Assembly: GCF_027580225.2 (NCBI RefSeq)
Contig: NW_027395283.1
Coordinates: 7,506,501 to 7,570,500, forward strand
Length of the DNA stretch: 64,000 nucleotides
Direction of reading: 5' to 3'
Origin: Misgurnus anguillicaudatus
Taxonomy: Eukaryota > Chordata > Actinopteri > Cypriniformes > Cobitidae
The notes beneath the pieces were generated by a model, which saw nothing but the letters and a program-made list of their open reading frames with translations, had not been told where the DNA came from and did not search any database. Positions 55,886 to 64,000 of the stretch are shown piece after piece (position 1 is the stretch's first letter; every line of letters starts with the position of its first letter). The position numbers and the translations under genes are program-made.

Positions 55886-56059
55886 ACCAGTTGCTGTAGT
55901 TTACAGTCAGGATTCTTCAGTACATCAGAGATCAGCTTCACTCCTGAATCTGTGAGTTTATTATGAGACAGATCCAGATCTCTCAGGTGTGATGGGTTTG
56001 ATCTCAGAGCTGAAGTCAGAGCAACACAACCTTCATCTGTGATATCACAATAACTCAAC
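55886..56059 (-). CDS. NLR leucine-rich repeat exon 4
   Basis: 174-bp exon, same splice phases. Variable positions S-Y-C-D-I and D-L-D-L-S-H-N-K-L-T; ends C-K-L-Q-Q-L. Donor GTGTAAG context is slightly weaker than in the other exons (GT follows directly as GTAAG one frame over). Confidence 0.85.
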
Positions 56060-56857
56060 CTGTAGAGAACAGAGACACACAGTTTATTCACACACAGATC
56101 AAATCTACAGTGAGTTGAATTTGTTTCTCTTCCTGTCATCATTTAGTGTTTATGAACATTTTCATTTTAGTTGTATTTATGTGTGTTTGTGTTTACTGAA
56201 ACACATCAGTGAGATTTAAAAGTAAATTAACTGTTGATTCCTCCAATCACACATTAAAACATTTTCTCTTACATTTCTCTTACTGTGACTTTCAGTAAGA
56301 GTTAAAATGTTGTGATGAATGTTAAGTGAAACTTTAGTTATCAAATAAAGGGATTGAATTAAAATCCTATAAATCCATTACAGATGTTATGATCTCTATA
56401 TAGTCTCACTATAATCTATATGTGATTTCTGTCTGAGCATCAGATCACAATCTTACTTCAGTATCTTCAGTTTACAGTCAATATTGATTTGAAGATAATC
56501 ATGTATTAGTTTTAAATGTCTTCATGGTTCAGACTTTACATACCTGTGAAATATATTGTAGTTACTAAATAAACTCTAGTAAGATCACTCAGATCAACTG
56601 ATATATCTGCTGCTGATTCACTGGAGTTACATTTGAATAGAGTTTTTGTATTCATGTAGTTTTGTTGAATTTTCAGGTTGTTTATCACACAACTATAATG
56701 ATATTTAACCTTATGAGTGTTGTAGAAAGATCCTGAATCTGATAGTTTTGAGCTGGAATTGTGTCACTGAACCATTGGTGGGGTTTATGTCAAAATACTT
56801 TACACTCTCATAATCATGTTAAAATATTATTCAAGTCATTATTAGAGATGATCTTAC

Positions 56858-57031
56858 TCCAGTTTCTGTAGTTTACAGTCAGGATTCTTCAGTACATCAG
56901 AGATCAGCTTCACTCCTGAATCTCTTAGATTATTACCAGTCAGATCCAGATCTCTCAGGTGTGATGGGTTTGATCTCAGAGCTGAAGTCAGAGCAACACA
57001 ACCTTCATCTGTGATATTACACCTCCACAAC
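56858..57031 (-). CDS. NLR leucine-rich repeat exon 5
   Basis: 174-bp exon, same phases. Distinct second strand: D-L-D-L-T-G-N-N-L-R. The intron upstream contains the Tc1-like transposon at 57192-58813. Confidence 0.87.
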
Positions 57032-57191
57032 CTGTAGAGAACAGAGACACACAGTTTGTTCACACACAGATCAAATCTACAGTGAGTTGAACTTGTTTCT
57101 CTTCCTGTCATTATTTAGTGTTTATGGACATTTTCATTTTAGTTTCATTTATGTGTGTTTGTGTTGTACTGAAACACATCAGTGAGATTTA

Positions 57192-58813
57192 CAGTGGGGC
57201 AAAAAAGTATTTAGTCAGCTACCAATTGTTCAAGTTCTCACACTTAAAAAGATGATAGAGGCCTGTAATTTTTGTCAAAGGTACACGTCAACTATGAGAG
57301 ACAAAATGAGAAAAAAAATCCAGAAAATCACATTGTCTGATTTTTTAAAGAATTTATTTGTAAATTATGGTGAAAAATAAGTATTTGGTCAATAACAAAA
57401 GTTTATGTCAATACTTTGTTATATACCCTTTGTTGGCAATGACAGAGATCAAACGTTTTCTGTAAGTCTCCACAAGGTTTTTACACACTGTTGCTGGTAG
57501 TTTGGCCCATTCCTCCATGCAGATCTCCTCTAGAGCAGTGATGTTTTAGGGCTGTCGCTGGGCAACTCAGATTTTCAACTCCCTCCAAAGATTTTCTATG
57601 GGGTTGAGATCTGGAGAATGGCTAGGCCACTCCAGGACCTTGAAATTATTCTTACGAAACCACTCCTTCTTTGCCCGGGCGGTATGTTTGGGATCACTGC
57701 CATACTGAAAGACCCAGCCACATTTCATCTTCAATGCCCTTGCTGACGAAAGGAGGTTTTGAGTCAAAATCTCACGATACATGGCCCCATTCATTCTTTC
57801 CTTAACTCGGATCAGTCGTCCTGATCCCTTTGCAGAAAAACAGCCCCAAAGCATGAGGTTTCCACCCCCATGCTTGGTTTCCACCCCCATGCTTCACAGT
57901 AGGTATGGTGTTCTTTGGATGCAACTCAGCATCTTTCTCCTCCAAACACAAGAAGTTGAGTTTCTACCAAAAAGTTATGTTTTGGTTTCATCTGACCATA
58001 TGACATTCTCCCACTCTTCTTCTGGATCATCCAAATGCTCTCTAGCAAACTTCAGACAGGTCCGGACATGTACTGGCTTAAGTAGGTGGACACATCTGGC
58101 ACTGCAGGAATTGAGTCCCTGGCTGCATAGTGTGTTACTGATGGTAGCCTTTGTTACTTTGGTCCCAGCTCTCTGCAGGTCATTCACTAGGTCCCCCCAT
58201 GTGGTTCTGGGATTTTTGCTCACCATTCTGGTGATAATTTTTACCCTACGGGATGAGATCTTGCGTGGAGCCCCAGATCGAGGGAGATTATCAGTGTTCT
58301 TGTATGTCTTACATTTTCTAATAATTGCTCTCACAGTTGACTTCTTCACACCAAGCTGCTTACCTATTGCAGATTCAGTCTTCCCAGCCTGGTGCAGGTC
58401 TACAATTTTGTTTCTGGTGTCCTTTGACAGCTCTTTGGTCTTGGCCATAGTTGAGTTTGCATTCTGACTGTTTTAGGTTGTGCACGGGTGTCTTTTATAC
58501 TGCTAACAAGTTCAAACAGGTGCCATTAATACAGGTAACAAGTGGAGGACAGAGGATCCTCTTAAAGAAGAAGTTACAGGTCTGTGAGAGAAAGAAATCT
58601 TGCTTTTTTGTTATTGACCAAATACTTATTTTCCACCATAAATTGCAAATAAATTCTTAAAAAATCAGACAATGTGATTTTCTGGATTTTTTTCCTCATT
58701 TTGTCTCTCATAGTTGAAGTGTACCTATGATGAAAATTACAGGCCCCTCTCATCTTTTTAAGTGGGAGAACTTGCACAATTGGTGGTTGACTAAATACTT
58801 TTTTGCCCCACTG
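57192..58813 (-). mobile_element. Tc1-like transposon, 1.62 kb
   Basis: Ends CAGTGGGGCAAAAAAGTATT in inverted orientation with ~210-bp inverted repeats (57192-57401, 58604-58813) and TA at both sides (57190-57191, 58814-58815). The paralogous intron (54015-54020) reads GATTTACAAG without the insertion. It holds one broken transposase gene. Confidence 0.95.
57567..58448 (-). pseudogene. Tc1-like transposase, inactivated
   Basis: Starts at 58448 with [12 protein letters not shown]. The paired helix-turn-helix DNA-binding region covers about the first 110 codons, with the first catalytic aspartate in I-W-S-D-E-T-K at about 57990. The frame then breaks near 57975. It resumes in 57890-57567 with [12 protein letters not shown], the D-P-K-H-T-A block and [11 protein letters not shown], giving the DD34E signature. 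A 19-bp tandem duplication (GGTTTCCACCCCCATGCTT twice, about 57857-57894) contributes to the shift. The product would cut and paste at TA sites; this copy is dead. Confidence 0.93.
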
Positions 58814-59485
58814 TACAAGTAAATGCACTTTATCAGTTTTTGTTTATATTAATGGTCTGATTTAGATAACATTTTATTTTTTCTCATCATAACTGAATTT
58901 TAATCTTTTATGTTTGTACCTTTCCGTAACATTTAGTGTTGAGATGAATAAACTCAACTTCCGTTATAAAATCTTTTACTGAGATTAAAATCCAATAAAT
59001 CCATTACAGATGTTATGATCTCTATATAGTCTCACTATAATCTATATGTGATTTCTGTCTGAGCATCAGATCACAATCTTACTTCAGTATCTTCAGTTTA
59101 CAGTCAATATTGATTTGAAGATAATTGTGTATTAGTTTTAAATGTCATCTTGGTTCAGACTCTACATACCTGTGAAATATACTGTAGTTACTAAATAAAC
59201 TCTAGTAAGATCACTCAGATCAACTGATATATCTGCTGCTGATTCGTTCGATTTACATTTTAATAGATTTAGTTTTTATATTAATGTATTTTTGTTGACT
59301 CTTCAGGTTGTTTAGCACACAACTATAATGATATTTAACCTTATGAGTGTTGTACAAAGATCCTGAACCTGATAGTTTGAGCTGAAAATGTGTCACTGAA
59401 CCATCAATGGGGTTTATGTGAAAATACATTAATAATTAACATGATTATGAGAGTATATTCAAGTCATTATTAGAGATGATCTTAC

Positions 59486-59659
59486 TTCAGTTTCTGTAGT
59501 TTACAGTCAGGATTCTTCAGTACATCAGAGATCAGCTTCACTCCTGAATCTGTGAGTTTATTCTGAGACAGATCCAGATCTCTCAGGTGTGATGGGTTTG
59601 ATCTCAGAGCTGAAGTCAGAGCAACCCAACCTTCATCTGTGATTTCACACCAGCTCAAC
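59486..59659 (-). CDS. NLR leucine-rich repeat exon 6 (most 5' in window)
   Basis: 174-bp exon with the same phases. Variable positions S-W-C-E-I-T-D-E-G-W, where W replaces the C found in the other five at the G-C-V-A-L motif. Its upstream intron is unrelated to the others and contains the composite at 59900-63953. The NACHT and FISNA exons expected upstream are not within the window. Confidence 0.87.
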
Positions 59660-60353
59660 CTGTAGAGAAATAAAAAAAACCAACATGTGAGTTTGAAACA
59701 ACATGAAGATATTCTATAATCTATTTTAATTATTGGTTCATATTCAATAACGCTGTTGCACAAAACTGTTACATTTTATTTGATCCAGGTTTAATTTTTT
59801 ACAATAAGCTAAATTAACTTTATTTCTGTTGCTCCATTACTTTAAATTCATTACTTATGTAAGTTACTTTTACTTTATAAACAAATTATCTACAATGTGC
59901 AGAGGTGGAAAGTAACGAATTACATTTACTCACGTTACTGTAATTGAGTTTTTAAAATCTGTACTTTTACTTTTACTTAAGTATGTTATGTTAAAAGAAT
60001 TTTACTTTTCTATATTTTAAATCATATCCGTTACTGAGTAAAAAATATAAAAAAATGTAATAGACGCGCCACAGATGATTAATTGATGGGCGGGGGAACG
60101 TGCAAAAAGAACCATGGAGACGGACGAGACAAGTGCGCGCTAATGGAGACCCTCAATTCAATTCTTATGAAAGAAACCCCTGGCCATTGAGGTAGGATTC
60201 GTGCTCTTGAGTACGGAATTGCGGAACAGGTTTTTACCGTTCATTTGCACAACGCGTTTTTAATACCATGCGCAGTGACTTCGGAGGTCTAGCAGCTTTG
60301 CGTCAAGTCAAACACAACTTAAGATGTTCTCGAGAATGCGCAGGTCATTAGAC

Positions 60354-60356
<3 letters not shown>

Positions 60357-60442
<86 letters not shown>
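60357..60442. repeat. (GA)n microsatellite
   Basis: Pure GA tract of about 86 bp inside the hAT-type composite. Confidence 0.97.
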
Positions 60443-60444
<2 letters not shown>

Positions 60445-60992
60445 AAAGACATTCAGGTACACAGGTCAGGGAAGCTAGAATACAATAAACGTGTAAAGGA
60501 TAAAAGTATATAGACATGGCACTCATCTCATTATATGCTCATTTAAACTAGGTATATATTTTAATAAAATAAAATAATATATGTTACCAGCAATACATCA
60601 ACTACAACCTTACTATAGTGATTGTATTTACTAGCTGCTGACCTCATATTATTTTTGCTTCAAAAGTGCATAACTCACCTGTAAACAATTCCATTTATTT
60701 AACAATTCCATAAATGTTTCTTAGTTTAAAAAAGCTTTTTATTTTATTAACTTTTTGTTATTGCACTTTTATTGTAAAGATGTTCCTACAATTAAAAACA
60801 GCTAGTTTGAAATTTATATTCCCTGTCCTTTTTGAACTATACTAGAATCCTCCACCTCTCCCCGCTGTAAAAAAGTAACTTTTACTCTGAGTAAAGTTAA
60901 AATGACTTAAGACTTTTATACCAGTAACTTTACTTTTACTTAAAGGAACAGTCTATCCTTTCTCCATATTAAACTATGTTATTACCTTAAAG

Positions 60993-62215
60993 CAGGGGTC
61001 TCAAACTCAAACTGGCTTGGGGCCATTTCTAAGACAGACATTTCATCGGGGGGCCGCAGAGCTATTTTAACATTCAAAAAAGTACAATATTTCTGTAAAT
61101 GTCAAGTTTAATTTCTATTATTTAATGTATAATAATACTTGAAAATATATAAGCAGTGGTTTTATCTTTTTTATATACATTATTTTATAAAAGTAGCCTA
61201 ATATTTTCTTAACCTTATCTTAACTAAGATCTATTATAACCTTGCATTAAACTAACACATTTAATTCCTTTATAGATTTATAAACTATTATCAAAAATTA
61301 CCACCAGTAAATGTTTCTGTTTTGACTTATTTTGGGTTGTTTTCAGTCATAGTATTGCCTTCATTATGTTCTTTGTTGTTATTTTTCTTTGTTTTAATGA
61401 ATTTTCTATTATATGTGGGAAAATATGAATAAGTGAAAGTGATCCCATAACTTTAATGGGTAGTCCATGTTATATAAGCTAGTTGGACAGAAAAAAATAA
61501 TAATACTGTTCTGTGTGTAATTGAATAAGCTACATAATAATATATTATAATTCATTATATATCAGTATACATACTTTAATCTTCTGTACATTTCTCCTCA
61601 TCTTTTTTTCTTTTCTTAACCTGAGCACTTTGATGGCTCTTTCCTTATCTGTAGTTTAAAATGTGTTGCATTACATCTACCGCTCTGCCTTCCTATGCGG
61701 TGTCTCCATTAGATGCTGTGACTTGATGTGAACTAACCCCACCGCAGCTCGATCTTCTCTGAGTAAAGCTGAGTATCCACCCGGAAGTAACAAATCTTCT
61801 CTGGACAAACACTACAAAGTCCCGACCAGATTAACTAATTGCATGGTTACAATGATATGATTGACGCGAGGTTCATCAGGAATTAAAATCCGATCACGCA
61901 TTCCGTTATCCTCGACATCACGGAACGCTTGGCTCATGGCTGCGTAGCAACGGGTGACGCGACCCACGACACGGAGCGCAACTTCCGCTCCCGAGCACGT
62001 TGGAAAGTAATGCTTTGACTCATTTAACTTGTTGTTAGACGCGACATGTGAACGAACACTTGAACGTTTAAATAAAAAATCAAACGAATATAAAACAAAG
62101 TGAATAAAAATCTTTCTGCGGGCCAGATTAAGTTATATTTTTGAAAGGTGACGCGGGCCGCAGAGAGGGAGGGCGGGCCGCAAATGGCCCGCGGGCCGGG
62201 AGTTTGAGACCACTG
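60993..62215. mobile_element. hAT-type nonautonomous element
   Basis: Ends CAGGGGTCTCAAACTC / complement GCAGTGGTCTCAAACTC, with exact 8-bp duplication CCTTAAAG (60985-60992, 62216-62223). Subterminal GGGCCGC/GCGGGCC words at both ends. 1223 bp, no transposase. Confidence 0.88.
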
Positions 62216-62485
62216 CCTTAAAGGGATATTTCACCCAAAAATGAAAATTCAGTCATCCTCATGTTGTTACAAACCTGTATAAATTTCTTTGTTCTAATGA
62301 AGACAAAGGAAGACATTTTGTAACCAAACCATTTGTGGATCCCATTTACTTCTATAGCATTAGTTTTTCGTACTATGGAAGTGAATGGGGTCCAATAACG
62401 GTTTGGTTACCAACATTCTTCAAAATATATTCCTCTGTGTTCATCAGAACAAAGAAATTTATGCGGGTTTTTCACAACATAAGAG

Positions 62486-63725
62486 TAGGGGTGGAACGGT
62501 ACACAGAAGTCACGGTTCGGTTCGTACCTCGGTTCAGACGCCACGGTTCGGTTTAAATTTCGGTACAATGGAGGGAAAAGCAAAACAAAAATGCAGAAGG
62601 CAAATTTTTTTAGTACTTAAGATAATCTTAAAAGCATAGGTGTCCTTACCTGTGTTATTGTGAGATGTCATGAATATGAACTGAAATGCATTTAACATAT
62701 CTATAAACTTGTACTCATCTTTCATACAAAGATGGGTTTTAAATGTATTACAAGTTACCTAAATACATTTTTAAATTACATTTTAGCACATTTATTTCAT
62801 ATTAATTTACTAAAGAACAAAAAAATGTAGGCTTGTAGGATGAATTAATAGGTGTGTACGACTTCATCAGGCGCTGCAAGAAACGACAAGAGGATGACGT
62901 CAGAGTAACGCAAGAGCGATTTAAATCAGCCTCCTCCGCAAGATTTCTCGCGGTAGTCTGACGCTGATGGCGCTTCGTGAAGTTCAGTACACTTAAAAAA
63001 CTGAAAGCAGCTGAACTCGACAGAACTGCCCTGCGTATGCCTGCGCTTTGTCCATTAATTATAAAAATAGAAAAAAATATAAATAGCAGGACAATTTATC
63101 TCCCACTTCTCAGCGTGAGAAATACAAGGTGTGGCCTGTGAACTGACTGAAATGCGTGTCTCATGGTGAATGCGGGTGACTTGAGAGCCCTGATTTGATG
63201 TATTTCCACTCACACACCCAAAAACTGCTGACAACGCCGACACACACTCCTCGTCTTTTCCACCACTCTCTCGCCTGTACTACTGACTGGAAAACGAAAG
63301 TTTTCCCAAACTTGCGATCTTAAAGAGGCCGGCAGATCCTCACCACCATTTGCCATATTCGCTGTCGCTGCTTTCTGACTGACTGACTGACTCACTCACT
63401 CTCTCACTCACTCGACCGTCAACCTGACAAAAAACTGCAGAGTGACAGAGAACGTAGACGGGCTCTGATAGAGCGCATACACAGGCGGAGCTCGGCTGCA
63501 TCGGCGCCAATCAGAGCTTCAGCCCTCAGAGCTAAAGCGGGGCTACAGATTAGCTGTCCCTAAAGAACCCGCGTATCTAACATTAGTTCCGCATTACATT
63601 AATTATAATGCACGCAAGTTTTTTTAAATTTTCATAACGTGTATTCTCCGTTTAAATTCGTGCACCGAACCGTGACCCCCGTACCGATTCGGTTCGAAAC
63701 GAATACATGTATCGTTCCACCCCTA
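62486..63725 (-). mobile_element. hAT-type element with BED-finger exon
   Basis: Ends TAGGGGTGGAACGGTACA / complement TAGGGGTGGAACGATACA, with exact duplication CATAAGAG (62478-62485, 63726-63733). 1240 bp. It keeps the first coding exon of its transposase on the minus strand but not the catalytic exons, so it is a deletion derivative of an autonomous ZBED-type hAT. Confidence 0.88.
63210..63395 (-). pseudogene. BED zinc-finger exon of hAT transposase (remnant)
   Basis: About 60 codons, M-S-Q-S-V-S-Q-K-A to L-G-V, with the BED-finger start S-Q-V-W-E-N-F-R-F-P-V and then V-C-R-R-C. The second half of the finger (H-x-H/C) is absent; a GGTGTGTGAG donor-like site follows at about 63215. The BED finger in these transposases binds the terminal repeats. 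Fragment only. Confidence 0.65.
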
Positions 63726-64000
63726 CATAAGAGTGAGTAAATAATGACAGAATTTTCATTTTTGGGTGAACTATCCCTTTAACTAAGAAGAGTTGATACA
63801 TACCGCTATCATCTTAGTGCGTGCACTGAAGGTATAAAAACTAATAACATAGTTTACTATGGAAAAAGGAATCGACTATTCCTTTAAGTAAAGTATTATT
63901 AAAGTAACTTTACTTTAATTAAGTAGAATATTTTATTGCTCTTTCCACCTCTGACAATGTGTCTAATGGCGCTTTTCCATTGCATAGTATCCAACGGTTT

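Larger units (their letters stand above)
60991..63778. mobile_element. TTAA-type element, expanded
   Basis: Ends AGGGATATTTCACCCAAAAA / complement of TTTTTGGGTGAACTATCCCT with TTAA outside (60987-60990 and 63779-63782). The left end is cut after AG by the hAT element at 60993-62215, whose duplication (CCTTAAAG) includes this TTAA. Core sequence: 62224-62477 and 63734-63778. Confidence 0.7.
59900..63953. mobile_element. hAT-type composite element
   Basis: Ends CAGAGGTGGAAAGTAACG and complement of CTTTCCACCTCTG, with an exact 8-bp duplication ACAATGTG (59892-59899, 63954-63961). It is expanded by nested elements. The same right end occurs at 38362-38495 and 50780-50912. No transposase of its own was seen. 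Confidence 0.8.

Noticed and set aside
57781..58467. 228-codon plus-strand frame across the Tc1-like element
   Set aside because: Antisense shadow of the transposase gene on the minus strand.

Overview
This window looks like vertebrate, and more precisely teleost (probably cypriniform), genomic DNA. The evidence is split, phase-matched leucine-rich-repeat exons of the large fish NLR family, several fish-typical transposon families, long GT/GA/AT microsatellites, and no prokaryotic gene organisation. No complete host protein-coding gene is present. The only host coding sequence I can defend is a minus-strand run of six 174-bp LRR exons (53681-59659). The rest is transposable elements, mostly nested in one another, plus tandem repeats.

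Layout. 1-117: N-terminus of a piggyBac-like transposase running off the left edge (-). 1270-6727: decayed hAT transposase of the TTF zinc-finger type (+), split by an LTR-like element (2131-6240) that itself holds a 5'-truncated L2-type LINE (-). 7430-11360: a LINE (+) split by a hAT-type element (8838-10716), which contains a 768-bp near-perfect palindrome with TTAA target sites. 12365-13935: a GCATGA/GCTAGC minisatellite. 13936-18034: minus-strand array (H2) of Helentron/Helitron-like elements rich in ~150-bp repeats. 18035-18630: 3' end of an L1/Tx1-type LINE. 18760-19551: TIR element with TTA target sites. 19555-23530 and beyond: Ty3/gypsy element (-) with Gmr1-type order (gag-PR-INT-RT), disabled. 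25377-31340: an apparently complete DIRS retrotransposon (-) with all reading frames open.

32230-59660 is the NLR region. A 21-kb composite insertion (element A, 32683-53663) lies 12 bp inside the intron next to an LRR exon. Nested in it are a hAT-type element B (33200-53245), a TTAA element (34379-53086), and a 17-kb array (H1, 35876-52910) of three Helentron-like bodies. The middle body carries a CR1/L2-type LINE with a 2A-like peptide. The layers are supported by target-site duplications and often by an empty paralogous copy within the window. Between the LRR exons lie duplicated intron units, a Tc1-like transposon (57192-58813), and a repeated possible exon that is open in one copy only.

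59900-63953 is another composite: a hAT-type element (8-bp duplication ACAATGTG) containing a TTAA element, which holds two further hAT-type elements, one keeping a BED-finger exon.

Most notable: (1) H1 has three 5' modules stacked at its start and three bodies that each end in CTAG before TTATTATT, as expected if the element repeatedly inserted into its own TTATT-rich 5' region. H1 and H2 have different sequences but the same architecture, with matched subterminal inverted repeats. (2) The complete DIRS copy. (3) The gypsy element with integrase before reverse transcriptase. (4) The LINE with an N-terminal 2A-like signal. All boundaries and similarities were read by eye; no alignment or database search was run.
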